Assembly: GCA_031254385.1 (NCBI GenBank)
Contig: JAIRUO010000014.1
Location: 1-17,874 of the forward strand
Reading direction: 5' to 3'
Source: Treponema sp.
Lineage (GTDB): Bacteria; Spirochaetota; Spirochaetia; Treponematales; Breznakiellaceae
DNA length: 17,874 nt
Within the stretch, counting starts at the first letter, position 1. Each line of letters opens with the position of its first letter. The position numbers were made by a program, and so were the translations under genes. Shown here piece by piece: positions 1 to 8,212 of this stretch. Below the pieces are notes generated by a model that did not search any database, had not been told where the DNA came from, and was given only the letters and a program-made list of their open reading frames with translations.

Positions 1-17
1 TATTATGTATCAGTAGG

Positions 18-250
18 TAACTGCCGGAGTGGGGAGCGGGACAGAAAAAACATACTGGAGTTCCCTGGCTGAACAGACCAGCCAGAAAACGCAGCCCGTA
101 GGGCTGACAGTAAAAGGCAGAAAAGGCCAGACCACTTAATTTGCAAAAAATAATGTTTTACATAACGGCTTCCTGAAATTAAGTGGTCGGGAGGCTGTTC
201 AGCCAGACTCTACAGGGTTTTTTATGGCACGCTCCCCGCTCCGGCAGTTA
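18..250. repeat. Long imperfect inverted repeat downstream of the OmpA-like gene
   Basis: The outer arms run from about 18-78 and 192-250. They begin with taactgccggagtggggagc on the left and end with gctccccgctccggcagtta on the right, and they stay similar through the ggctgaacag/ctgttcagcc segment. An inner pair is exact over 13 bp: gaccacttaattt (130-142) and aaattaagtggtc (176-188). The left arm carries about 45 bp that the right arm lacks, including a small perfect hairpin (cagccc-gta-gggctg, 92-106). I see no flanking direct repeat, no ORF inside it, and no T-run that would make it a clear terminator. It could be a decayed miniature element or two opposed copies of a dispersed repeat. 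It fills most of the gene-free 1-284 stretch. Confidence 0.75.
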
Positions 251-284
251 TATACGGACACAAGTAAACGCTTTTGCCTCGGCA

Positions 285-1559
285 TTATTCCAATATCGTT
301 ATTTCTACCCTTCTGTTCATGGCTCTTCCTTCGTTGGTGGAATTATCGCCTATTGGCCTGGTGCCGCCCCAGCCTTTGTAAATAAAGCGATCCGCGCTAA
401 TGCCGCGTCTTACCATTTCCTCAACCATGCGTTCAGCGCGTCTAATGGAGAGCTCCATCTCGCCATCGCTAAGTCCGACTGCGGCTGTATGCCCTTCCAC
501 AAGGAAAGTCCGATTTGGAATTTGTTTTAGCGCTTCGGCAATAAGATCAAGACGCGGTCTTTCTTCAGGAAGAAATTCGGCGGTGTCCGGGACAAAACGA
601 ATATCCCTGATGGTAAGGCGTATGCCTTCGGGAACAGGTATAATGCCTATGGATGAATCCTGGATTCCTATCTCGATGGGTGTAACTGCCGCCTGATCAA
701 GTATTATGACATCGGGATCGGGAAGGTCTTCAATTTTTAATATATTTCCCAGGGATGTAATTACTTCCCTCCGGTCCATAAGAACGATTCCCTCGCCAAA
801 GGTCAGGGTAAATCCCCTGAACTGTACGGTAGAGCGATTGATCATTGTGTAGGTTTCATCCAATTCATCACGCATAAAAACGAGGAGCCCGTCTTCTGCG
901 CGGATCATAATGTCTACCCGATGTGTTCCCTGAATTTGGACTATATTATTCGCGCCTGGCGCAGGGTTTTGATACCGGCTTGCGTAAACAGCGAAAATGC
1001 GGTGTACCAGTTCATCTCTGTAATACTCAAGCCCTCGGTACTCATATTCAGCTAGAAAAGAAATGACCGCAGGCTGCCCTGAGTTAAAAGGATCAACGGC
1101 CCTGCTTCCTGGGGCCCGCCATTTGAACCCGGGAACTACTCCCTGGGCCGGAAAGGTAGGAAACCCGCGCAGCATGGGAAATCCCCTGTCGTCCTCTATT
1201 TCAATGGTTCCATCTGTGTACAGTTCAAAACTTACCGGGATTATAGCGTCCACAGGCTGGGCGCTCTGCCTCATGTCCCGCAGCGTACTTTGAAGAACAA
1301 AGAAATTTCCCTGATACAAGAGATTGCCGTTTGCTATGTCAGCCGGTTTGGGGATGATCGATGCCCTTACTTCATTGCGCACCAAACCTGTATATCTTCC
1401 GTTATCGTATCTCCGCCAGTCGGATCGCTCCGTGATTGAGTAGGCCCCTGTTTCGGATAAGGCCAGGACTGTCGGCTCGTTATTATTCTGAGCCTGACTC
1501 TCCGCGCAGATTGCAAACAGTATGATAAAGAGTAATGTTTTAGCTAATGTTCGGTACAT
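285..1559 (-). CDS. Secreted protein with C-terminal OmpA-like domain, divergent peptidoglycan site
   Basis: The product is 424 aa from the ATG at 1559. The N-terminus MYRTLAKTLLFIILFAICAE is a plausible signal peptide (cleavage near SQA-Q). An in-frame ATG at 1646 would add 29 non-signal-like residues and overlap yeiH, so I reject it. Residues 25-310 form an extracytoplasmic region I do not recognise. About 315-424 is an OmpA-like domain (PF00691 type): it has LSIRRAERM, a GWGGTRPI segment and a terminal GRAMNRRVEITILE. The domain normally anchors envelope proteins to peptidoglycan through the Asp of a GHTD motif and a downstream Arg. Here the motif reads GHTA (Ala359), while the Arg (about 374) is kept, so ordinary diaminopimelate binding may be lost. 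T. pallidum Tp0624 is described as having a divergent OmpA-like domain; I could not test orthology. It is last in a possible comF-yeiH-this gene group, 32 bp after yeiH, with no clear Shine-Dalgarno. Confidence 0.85.
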   Translation of the reverse strand: MYRTLAKTLLFIILFAICAESQAQNNNEPTVLALSETGAYSITERSDWRRYDNGRYTGLVRNEVRASIIPKPADIANGNLLYQGNFFVLQSTLRDMRQSAQPVDAIIPVSFELYTDGTIEIEDDRGFPMLRGFPTFPAQGVVPGFKWRAPGSRAVDPFNSGQPAVISFLAEYEYRGLEYYRDELVHRIFAVYASRYQNPAPGANNIVQIQGTHRVDIMIRAEDGLLVFMRDELDETYTMINRSTVQFRGFTLTFGEGIVLMDRREVITSLGNILKIEDLPDPDVIILDQAAVTPIEIGIQDSSIGIIPVPEGIRLTIRDIRFVPDTAEFLPEERPRLDLIAEALKQIPNRTFLVEGHTAAVGLSDGEMELSIRRAERMVEEMVRRGISADRFIYKGWGGTRPIGDNSTNEGRAMNRRVEITILE

Positions 1560-1591
1560 ACAGTAATAATCGGATATTTCAGCCTGTTTTT

Positions 1592-2608
1592 TTACGCCTG
1601 GAAAAAAAGAACGGCTATTGAAACTAAGGCAATGGTCAGCCAGCATAAAGCGCCCAGCGCAATGGGTTTGATACCATTAGAAAAGAGGGTTTTGAGGTTT
1701 GTGTTAAGCCCAATGGCAGCCATTGCCATTATGATGATAAATTTCCCTGTTTGAAAGAGAAGCGAAGAAACTTGAGCCGGAAGGGTGAGAAAAGTATTTG
1801 CTATAGCAGCGGCCATGAAAAACAGCACGAACCAGGGGAATACTTTTATAAAGCTAAAAGTTGCGCCTTCTGTGTCTTTTAGTTTTCTTGCCGTATAAAT
1901 TGCCAGTGCCAGGGTAATGGGAACTATCATCAAAGTGCGGGTAAGCTTTACGATAGTCGCAACATTGAGGGCAGTGTCATTTTTCGCCACATTGCTCCAA
2001 GCTGTTCCGGCAGCCACCACCGATGAGGTGTCATTGATGGCGGTTCCAGCCCATGTCCCGAAAGCAACATCATCCATTCCCAGGAGGCGGCCCAGTGCCG
2101 GAAAAACAAAAACCGCGATAATGTTAAAAAGAAAAATCGTAGAAATAGCCCTGGTTACGTCTTCGTCTTCCGCTCTGATAACCGGCGCAACTGCGGCAAT
2201 GGCTGAACCGCCGCAAATGGAAGTACCCACCCCTATGAGCGTTGTGGTGTTACCCGAAACTTTGAGCAATTTACCGGCTAAAAATGCCATGATAAAAACC
2301 GCAGTGAATGTGAATGCCATAACAAGAAGCGACATTCCGCCTACGTTAATTATGTTGAAGAAATTCATCTCAAAGCCCAGAAGTATTATTGAATATTGTA
2401 GCAGTTTTTTTGATGTGTATTTTACCCCTTCGTTAAAAGAAAAACCCTTGCCAAATTGAAGCTTCATGAGTTTTGGGAAAATTAACGATATAAGAATACC
2501 AGCCAGAATGGCTGTAATAGGTCCGCCTATAAGGGGAAAACTTTTCCCGATAAACCAAGAAGGCACAGCAATTGCGAAGCAGAGGAAGATGCCAAAAAAT
2601 TTGCCCAT
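1592..2608 (-). CDS. YeiH/UPF0324-family inner-membrane protein
   Basis: The product is 338 aa and very hydrophobic, with about ten predicted transmembrane helices and short polar loops. This is the usual size for the YeiH (UPF0324, Cons_hypoth698) family, often annotated as putative sulfate exporters although the substrate is poorly established. Family hallmarks are visible: GVGTSICGGSAIAA at about 126-139 followed by AEDED, and the INDTSSVVAAGTA block at about 191-203. The C-terminal half has the typical GLNTNLKTL segment before the last helices. The gene sits between comF (60-bp gap) and the OmpA-like gene (32-bp gap). Neither neighbour suggests a substrate, and no LysR regulator, a common companion of yeiH, is in view. 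There is no good Shine-Dalgarno; a TATAAT at 2638-2643 could give it its own promoter. Confidence 0.9.
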   Translation of the reverse strand: MGKFFGIFLCFAIAVPSWFIGKSFPLIGGPITAILAGILISLIFPKLMKLQFGKGFSFNEGVKYTSKKLLQYSIILLGFEMNFFNIINVGGMSLLVMAFTFTAVFIMAFLAGKLLKVSGNTTTLIGVGTSICGGSAIAAVAPVIRAEDEDVTRAISTIFLFNIIAVFVFPALGRLLGMDDVAFGTWAGTAINDTSSVVAAGTAWSNVAKNDTALNVATIVKLTRTLMIVPITLALAIYTARKLKDTEGATFSFIKVFPWFVLFFMAAAIANTFLTLPAQVSSLLFQTGKFIIIMAMAAIGLNTNLKTLFSNGIKPIALGALCWLTIALVSIAVLFFQA

Positions 2609-2637
2609 GATTTGATTATATTGTTTAGAAGGCTTTT

Positions 2638-2666
2638 ATTATAGCCTCAGATAGGGACTTTTTTAA
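2638..2666 (-). promoter_or_regulatory. Candidate promoter for yeiH
   Basis: On the minus strand a perfect TATAAT (2638-2643) lies 17 nt downstream of TTAAAA (2661-2666), a weak -35 matching four of six consensus positions. Transcription would begin near 2631 and give a leader of roughly 23 nt. A second TATAAT (2615-2620) is too close to the start codon unless the message is leaderless. A small stem (aggct/agcct) spans the -10. Confidence 0.3.
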
Positions 2667-2668
2667 CC

Positions 2669-3397
2669 TCAGTCATAAAATAAACATATTCCGTATACCT
2701 TTTCTGCCCCAGCCTGTTTTAACGCTGTGGCGCATGCGTCTATTGTGGAGCCTGTGGTAATCACATCATCAAAAAGGATACAGTTTGGGGGGACCTTTCC
2801 TTTAGCAAAGATACGGCCTTTGAGGTTTGTCTTACGGTCCTCTCTATCGAGTTTTTTCTGGCTTTCTGTTTTTTTCTTTTTAAGACAGCGGACTATCTTT
2901 GGGGCATCCTTTCTTTGCCTTAAGAGTTTTGAAAGGCAAGCAATTTGATCCCAGCCTGTCTTGCGTATTTTTCCTGGCCTGGGCGGAACCGGTACGAGCA
3001 CAGCGTCTTTTACTTTATCCGGGGGAAAGAGTTTTAGAGCTTCAACGACTTTTTCTGCAAGAAAATGGCCGGTTCCCAAAGATTTTTTGAATTTAAAAGA
3101 TTCAAGTAATTTTTGGTATTTGCCCAAATACGGATAAAGCGAAATAATCATGTCGCAAGACTGTAGCACAGTTTCCGCGCTGTTCCTGCACGGCAAACAG
3201 CGGCCAATTTCAGAGATCAGCGGACGACCGCATAAATCGCAGCGCTCGTCATCATCAAAATCCAGGTCCTGCCGACATTCATCACAAAGCCCGTACCATG
3301 ATTCAGCCTGCGTTACAAGCATAGTTCCGCAGATTCCGCATCCACGAGGGAACAGATATTCACGCAAAAAGTACAATAAATACAGCAATTTGTTCAC
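2669..3397 (-). CDS. comF: ComF-family phosphoribosyltransferase-like protein with double zinc finger
   Basis: The product is 242 aa, normal for ComF/GntX proteins. These have a phosphoribosyltransferase fold and are needed for DNA uptake in competent bacteria; their role elsewhere is unclear. Four Cys pairs (C20/C23, C38/C41, C53/C56, C67/C70) match the N-terminal double zinc-finger region. The PRPP-binding loop is intact as CILFDDVITTGST, with the acidic pair at about 210-211, and the VPVPPRPGKIRKTGWDQ segment is also typical. The start is a GTG at 3397, preceded in frame by a stop only a few codons upstream, with no obvious Shine-Dalgarno. It is divergent from the amidohydrolase and leads toward yeiH. 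No other competence genes are in the window, so a DNA-uptake role is inferred only from the family. Confidence 0.9.
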   Translation of the reverse strand: MNKLLYLLYFLREYLFPRGCGICGTMLVTQAESWYGLCDECRQDLDFDDDERCDLCGRPLISEIGRCLPCRNSAETVLQSCDMIISLYPYLGKYQKLLESFKFKKSLGTGHFLAEKVVEALKLFPPDKVKDAVLVPVPPRPGKIRKTGWDQIACLSKLLRQRKDAPKIVRCLKKKKTESQKKLDREDRKTNLKGRIFAKGKVPPNCILFDDVITTGSTIDACATALKQAGAEKVYGICLFYD

Positions 3398-3469
3398 AGC
3401 ACTATTACGGCTTTAATATGCATGGTGCTTGTAAAGATAAGCACATCATTTTATTATAAAATCAATCCT
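3398..3469. promoter_or_regulatory. Divergent comF / amidohydrolase intergenic region
   Basis: This 72-bp spacer contains a hairpin (gtgctt, 8-nt loop, aagcac; 3425-3444) and an AT palindrome, ttttattataaaa. On the minus strand the palindrome reads TATAAT (3453-3458) and on the plus strand TATAAA, so it could serve as a -10 in either direction. No convincing -35 lies at the right distance on either strand. If the minus-strand -10 is used, the comF leader would begin with the hairpin. Confidence 0.3.
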
Positions 3470-5119
3470 ATGAGCAAAGTTATTTACAACGGTCGGATTT
3501 ATCTCAAGAGAGGAAGTTTCTGCGAGGCCCTTATTATCGAAGATGGGCGAATTGTCAAAACCGGCTCGTCCGCGCTGCTTGAAGAAGCGCCCCTGGGGGC
3601 CGAGAAGATCGATGCCGAAGGCGCACTGGTGCTGCCGGCTTTTTATGACAGCCATCTTCACCTAATGTGGATTGGGAGAAGGGCCGGAGGCATTGAAGGA
3701 GCAGGGGCCAAATCCATTGAAGAAGTGATAAGCCGAGGAAGGGATCATATTAGTCGGCTAAGACCGCCGTCAGGAACCTATATTCAGGGCGCAGGCATCA
3801 ATCCCGATCTCTTTAGCTCAGGCGAAAAACGAGATTTAACGAGAGAAGACCTTGATAAAATTTCTACTGAATATCCTGTGATCCTAAGCCGCCATTGCGG
3901 GCATACTATATACTGCAATTCCCTGGCTCTGCGTATGGCAGGCTTGAGTGAGTCTGCGCCGGAAGTAAAGGACGGAACTATCGAAAAAGACGAAAACGGC
4001 CGTCCCACAGGGATATTCAGGGAAGGCGGCGCTAATGCCCTGGTTCGCAAGCCCATGCCCTCCCCTTCCCTTGCAGACATGAAGGGTTTTTTGGAACTAG
4101 GCATGAAAAAGGCCCACTCCTTGGGAATCTGTGCGTGTGGAAGTTATGATACAGGCGGGCCTGATTTTGGCAAGGTCATTGGAGTTTATACTGATATTTA
4201 CGAAGAATCAAAGAAAAGAGGAATGCCAGTGCTCCGCATTACCATGCAGTGCGGTATTTCCGGCAATGAAGAAAACCTAGACGCCTTTCTAAAACGTGCG
4301 CCACACCAGTGCGTGGTTCCGCTCTGGCAAGATCCACGCTGGGGAATTTTTCTTAGCATGGGGCCTCTAAAGCTCTTCGCGGACGGTACTCTGGGAGGAC
4401 AGACCGCCTGGATGCGGCAGCCCTATCTGGATAAGCCGGAAACCAGGGGATTCCCTGTTATGGATGAGCACAACTTTAACCGCTTTATCCAAAAAGCGGC
4501 AGCTGGAGGCAAGCAGATCGTAGTCCATGCAATTGGCGATGCGGGAATAGACGCAACAATTTCCGCGTTTGAAAAAATCACCGCTCCGGGAAATAATCCC
4601 CTGCGCCACGGAATCATACATTGTCAGGTTACATCGCCTGACCTACTGGAACGCATGGCCAAAAATAAAATCCTCGGCCTGGTTCAGCCCATCTTCCTTG
4701 CAGACGATATGCACATTATAGAAAGTAGAGTGGGACCTGCGCTGGCCTCCACATCCTACGCCTGGGGCTCCATACAAAAATTAGGCATTCCCGTAAGCTA
4801 CGGCACTGATGCGCCTGTAAGTTCTTTAGACCCTCTCCTGGGCATAGAATGGGCCGTACTGCGCCGTGACAGCGAGAACCCAGCTTCCAAGGCTTTCTAT
4901 CCAAATGAAAGTGTGGATGTCTATAGTGCCGTTGATGCCTATACCACAGCCTCCGCCTTTTCAAGCTTTAACGAAAATTGCCTTGGCCGCATTGCCCCGG
5001 GTTTCTTGGCAGACCTAGTCTTCATCAATAGAGACATTTTCTCCATACCCCCGGAAGAGATTCATAAAGCCAAGGTAACGCGAACCCTCTGCGCCGGAGA
5101 AACCGTTTACACAGCATAA
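3470..5119 (+). CDS. YtcJ-type metal-dependent amidohydrolase (Amidohydro_3)
   Basis: The product is 549 aa from the ATG at 3470. An upstream in-frame ATG at 3422 adds 16 residues the family does not have, and neither start has a clear Shine-Dalgarno. It belongs to the amidohydrolase superfamily: a TIM-barrel hydrolase acting on C-N bonds of amides or cyclic ureas through one or two bound metals. The N-terminal beta-sandwich strands (residues 1-50) lead into PAFYDSHLH with metal ligands H62 and H64. Later motifs are GHTIYCNSLAL, KLFADGTLGGQTAW, VVHAIGDAGIDA (H353), GIIHCQ (H384) and the catalytic-type Asp in YGTDAPVSS (D447). The C-terminus returns to the sandwich (GFLADLVFINRD). All motifs are present, so it is probably active. 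No signal peptide is seen, so it is probably cytoplasmic. It stands alone, so the substrate cannot be guessed from context. Confidence 0.9.
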   Translation: MSKVIYNGRIYLKRGSFCEALIIEDGRIVKTGSSALLEEAPLGAEKIDAEGALVLPAFYDSHLHLMWIGRRAGGIEGAGAKSIEEVISRGRDHISRLRPPSGTYIQGAGINPDLFSSGEKRDLTREDLDKISTEYPVILSRHCGHTIYCNSLALRMAGLSESAPEVKDGTIEKDENGRPTGIFREGGANALVRKPMPSPSLADMKGFLELGMKKAHSLGICACGSYDTGGPDFGKVIGVYTDIYEESKKRGMPVLRITMQCGISGNEENLDAFLKRAPHQCVVPLWQDPRWGIFLSMGPLKLFADGTLGGQTAWMRQPYLDKPETRGFPVMDEHNFNRFIQKAAAGGKQIVVHAIGDAGIDATISAFEKITAPGNNPLRHGIIHCQVTSPDLLERMAKNKILGLVQPIFLADDMHIIESRVGPALASTSYAWGSIQKLGIPVSYGTDAPVSSLDPLLGIEWAVLRRDSENPASKAFYPNESVDVYSAVDAYTTASAFSSFNENCLGRIAPGFLADLVFINRDIFSIPPEEIHKAKVTRTLCAGETVYTA

Positions 5120-5133
5120 TTTTTCCCTTATTT

Positions 5134-5527
5134 TCACACAAAGGCACGGAGGCGCAAAGGCACGAAGGGAAGTCGGGGATTCAGGGATAGGGGAAGGCTC
5201 TTTGTTTTTTTCCTGAGAAAATACTTTGACTTGTATGATAATTTGTAACCGTTCACGGGTTTTGAAAATTTCTGAGTTTTTAGACTAAAATTTGCCTATT
5301 TTACCCATTTGCGTCAGCGAGTTTTAATGTAAAATGGATCATTTTAGTGCTTTGGAAGTGGTAGAACCGTATTTTTATTAGCCCGTGAACGGTTACGATA
5401 ATTTATATATAAACTCTACTTAGTAATCCTAAATCCCAATTCCTATATCCTTCTTCTCTTTGTGCCTTCGTACCTTAGTGCCTTTGTGTGAACTCTTCTC
5501 TTCGTGCCTTCTCCCCCTCCGTGCCTT
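5134..5527. repeat. Outer GGCAC-type inverted and tandem repeats
   Basis: The left block (5134-5169) carries ttcacacaaaggcacggagg followed by gcaaaggcacgaaggg. The right block (5455-5527) carries the reverse complement, including ccttagtgcctttgtgtgaa (5473-5492), plus a further pair of cgtgcctt units reaching almost to the mutS stop codon. The two blocks form an inverted repeat of about 35 bp, with the unit aaggcac(g)(g/a)agg repeated within each side. Just inside, ggggattcaggga on the left is loosely mirrored by the aatcctaaatcccaattcc stretch on the right. Together with the element at 5245-5396 this explains nearly all of the gene-free 5120-5528 gap. I see no ORF, promoter or terminator there. 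Confidence 0.7.
5245..5396. mobile_element. IS66-like MITE with 8-bp target duplication
   Basis: A 152-bp unit is bounded by perfect 15-bp terminal inverted repeats: gtaaccgttcacggg (5245-5259) and cccgtgaacggttac (5382-5396). The octamer gataattt flanks it directly on both sides (5237-5244 and 5397-5404), as expected of a target-site duplication. It encodes no transposase and contains a 7-bp internal hairpin around aaaatg-gat-catttt (5331-5345). IS66-family elements are known for ends starting GTAA and for 8-bp duplications, so it is most likely mobilised in trans by an IS66 transposase. The family assignment rests only on these end and target features. The undamaged duplication suggests recent insertion. 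Confidence 0.8.
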
Positions 5528-5528
5528 C

Positions 5529-8210
5529 CTAATCAAAGAGCCCCGGCGTATCTAACCGCTTTTTCTTGATTGACTTTCCCTTCAACGTTTCGTCTTTCCA
5601 TTGGGAGAGAAGATTTAAAGCCTCTAAAGGGGATAGGGCGTTTATATCAAGCTTTGATATTTTCTGCACAAATACAGTATCGTTAGCTTCTGTTTTTCTT
5701 TCTGGCCTTTCGGTTTTTAAAGCGGATATTGAGCTTGAATGATTGGGGATTTTTTTGTCAAGCTCGTCCATGATCTGCCCTGCCCTTTCCAGAACGGTTT
5801 TAGGAAGGCCAGCGAGACTGGCCACATGGAGGCCGTAGGACTCGGCTGCAGGGCCTTCTTTCAGCTTTCGCAGGAATACGATTTCCCCGCCGTTATCTTC
5901 GATTTCCATTGAGCGGTTGGCCATACAGGGATGGGAAATCATTGACAGTTCATGGTAGTGAGTCGCAAAAAGGGTTCTGCACTTAATGCGATTCAGGATT
6001 TCTTCGCAGACTGCCCAGGCAATGGAAAGGCCGTCCTTGGTGCCTGTTCCCCTGCCAACTTCATCCATTATCACAAGGCTTCTTTCTGTGGCGCTGCGGA
6101 GTATGTACGCGGTCTCTATCATCTCTACCAAAAACGTGGATTCGCCGCGGGCAAGGTTGTCGGATGCGCCTACCCGGCAGTAAATGCGGTCAGCCATGCC
6201 TACCAGTGCTTTGCTGGCTGGAACAAAACTACCGGCCTGCGCCATGATCATTATCAGGGCTGCCTGCCGCAGATAGGTAGATTTTCCGGCCATATTCGGG
6301 CCAGTAATAAGGGCAAAAGACAGGCCGGGTTCTTCTACAAGGATAACATCATTGGGAATAAATTCGCCATGCGGAAGATTGGCCTCCACAACGGGATGTC
6401 GGCCCTCCGCAATAAAAAGGCGGTTTTCATTATCCACTACTGGCCGGTTCCAGGCATGAATTGTAGCGGCCCGTGCAAGGGACTGAGCCGCATCCAGTTC
6501 CGCGATACGGCGGGAAGCTGCAATTATTTTTAGCAGCAAGGCCTTGGCCTTGCTACGAATTTCCAGAAAAAGGTTTTTTTCAAGCTCTACGATTCTTTCG
6601 GACGCGCCATTAATGTTTGATTCCAGCTCGGCAAGGCGGTCTGTCGTATAACGTTCTCCGGCGACTATACCCTGGCGGCGTATAAAATACGATGGAACTT
6701 TTGCCAGATGGTTTTTTGTAACTTCAAAATAATAGCCTATCATCCTGTTATAGCGGATCTTAAGGCTGGGAATGCCGGTCTTTAGTTTTTCTTCCTCAAG
6801 ATAAGCTTCCAAAAGGCCCCTGCCGTTATCCCTTAATTGGTGCAACTCATCAAGATTTGGATCATAACCGCTCTTAATCAGGTTTCCTTCTGTAAGCAAT
6901 ATTGAAGGGTCTTCAGTCAGACTATTTTCCAGAATTTCGTGCAGTCCCTTTAACTGCAGAAGATCATCATTGCCGGTTTCGCTGTCAAAGAGCGCTGCGT
7001 CCTGGGACTCAAATTTAATTTTTAGCTCTTTACATTCCTCTTCAATACGAAAAAAATATTCCAGGGCGTTCTTTACACCTACCATGTCTTTTCCATGGGC
7101 CCTGTCCATGGCGATTCTGGAACTCAGCCGCTCAAGGTCAGGAGTTTTTCCAAGGTATTCACGTATACGGCTTAGAGCTTCCTGTTTGTGATACAAAGCA
7201 TCTACAGCGTCAAGCCTTGAACGGATCAATTCGCAGTTCCTTAAAGGGTGTAGAATTCTAAATTTCAAAAGCCGTCTGCCCATAGCTGTCCGGCATTCGT
7301 CCATTACTTCAAAAAGGGTAAAACTGCTGTCTCCATTTCTTAGGTTTCTGATTAGCTCCAGGTTCTTCTGGGTGGCTTCGTCAACTCCGACAAAGTGCGA
7401 GTCTTTATAAACAGAGACAGATCGGATATGGGGAATAAGGCTCCTAGCCGTATCATCCAGATAATCAAGAAGTGCGCCCGCAGCTATTATTTCCGGCGCG
7501 TCTTCTTCAAGGCCAAAACCTTTAAGGCTGGTTGTGTTGAATTGTTTTTTAAGGCGCTGGGACGAACGATCAATGTCAAAGAGCCAGTCTGCCCAGCGGT
7601 TTACAACTAGGCTTGAGCGTTCCTGTACAGCGGCGGCAAGATAGGGGAAATCCTCCAATAGAGATTCTTGGACTATTATTTCTTTTATCTGGAGCCGTTC
7701 AAGTTCTTGACTAAGCTGTTCCTGGGCTCCGGTTTTTGCGAAGGAGGTGGCAAAAAAATCACCTGCGGAAAGATCGATGTACGCGAAGGAAAAAGCGTTG
7801 CCATAAGACGCAAAACAGCCAAGGTAGTTTGAGCTCCCCTTATCCAGGTAGTCCTCTTCTACTGTGGTACCTGGGGTAATAACTTCAACCACCTTGCGTT
7901 CCATGGGGCCGGGTCGGCGATTAGTCTGTTCTGCAATTTGTTCGCAGATGGCGATTTTTTTTCCCAGCTTCAAAAGCCGGGCTATATAGGTACGCGCCGC
8001 ATGATAAGGAATCCCGCACATGGGCTGTCCGCTGCGGCTGGTTAAAGTAAGGTTCAGGAGCGAAGACACCTCAATTGCGTCATCTGCAAACATTTCGTAA
8101 AAATCACCCAGACGGAAAAAAAGAACTTCTCCCTGATGTGTGTTCTTAATTCTGCGGTACTGATCCAGCATGGGGCCAGAGTTTTGGTTTGCCGCACTAC
8201 TGGCTATCAT
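5529..8210 (-). CDS. mutS: DNA mismatch repair protein MutS
   Basis: The product is 893 aa, slightly longer than E. coli MutS. MutS dimers recognise base mismatches and small loops and recruit MutL in an ATP-dependent way. The N-terminal mismatch-binding domain has the F-x-E wedge as F37-Y-E39 within RLGDFYEMF. The C-terminal ABC-type ATPase has Walker A GPNMAGKS (637-644, K643), the Walker B acidic pair D716-E717 in VIMDEVGRGTGT, and the downstream FATHYHEL histidines (751, 753). Core lever/clamp sequences lie between, and the C-terminal tail is short and Lys-rich. All key residues are intact. The ATG lies 2 nt after the ompH/skp stop, implying co-transcription and probably translational coupling; an internal ATG at residue 14 has no better ribosome-binding site. 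The gene ends next to the repeat-filled 5120-5528 region. Confidence 0.98.
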   Translation of the reverse strand: MIASSAANQNSGPMLDQYRRIKNTHQGEVLFFRLGDFYEMFADDAIEVSSLLNLTLTSRSGQPMCGIPYHAARTYIARLLKLGKKIAICEQIAEQTNRRPGPMERKVVEVITPGTTVEEDYLDKGSSNYLGCFASYGNAFSFAYIDLSAGDFFATSFAKTGAQEQLSQELERLQIKEIIVQESLLEDFPYLAAAVQERSSLVVNRWADWLFDIDRSSQRLKKQFNTTSLKGFGLEEDAPEIIAAGALLDYLDDTARSLIPHIRSVSVYKDSHFVGVDEATQKNLELIRNLRNGDSSFTLFEVMDECRTAMGRRLLKFRILHPLRNCELIRSRLDAVDALYHKQEALSRIREYLGKTPDLERLSSRIAMDRAHGKDMVGVKNALEYFFRIEEECKELKIKFESQDAALFDSETGNDDLLQLKGLHEILENSLTEDPSILLTEGNLIKSGYDPNLDELHQLRDNGRGLLEAYLEEEKLKTGIPSLKIRYNRMIGYYFEVTKNHLAKVPSYFIRRQGIVAGERYTTDRLAELESNINGASERIVELEKNLFLEIRSKAKALLLKIIAASRRIAELDAAQSLARAATIHAWNRPVVDNENRLFIAEGRHPVVEANLPHGEFIPNDVILVEEPGLSFALITGPNMAGKSTYLRQAALIMIMAQAGSFVPASKALVGMADRIYCRVGASDNLARGESTFLVEMIETAYILRSATERSLVIMDEVGRGTGTKDGLSIAWAVCEEILNRIKCRTLFATHYHELSMISHPCMANRSMEIEDNGGEIVFLRKLKEGPAAESYGLHVASLAGLPKTVLERAGQIMDELDKKIPNHSSSISALKTERPERKTEANDTVFVQKISKLDINALSPLEALNLLSQWKDETLKGKSIKKKRLDTPGLFD

Positions 8211-8212
8211 AA

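Noticed and set aside
183..530. 115-aa plus-strand open frame
   Set aside because: It starts in the inverted repeat and runs antisense through the OmpA-like domain; no ribosome-binding site and no family resemblance.
1560..1646. N-terminal extension of the OmpA-like gene to the ATG at 1646
   Set aside because: It would overlap yeiH and bury the signal peptide; the ATG at 1559 begins directly with a basic-hydrophobic signal sequence.
1917..2459. 180-aa plus-strand open frame
   Set aside because: It is antisense to yeiH; low-complexity Ala/Thr/Val composition caused by the opposite hydrophobic coding.
3422..3469. Earlier start for the amidohydrolase
   Set aside because: The 16 extra residues match nothing in the family, and MSKVIYNGRIYL is a typical first strand.
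5952..6533. 193-aa plus-strand open frame
   Set aside because: It is antisense to the conserved MutS ATPase domain; an open frame opposite a strongly coding gene with no features of its own.
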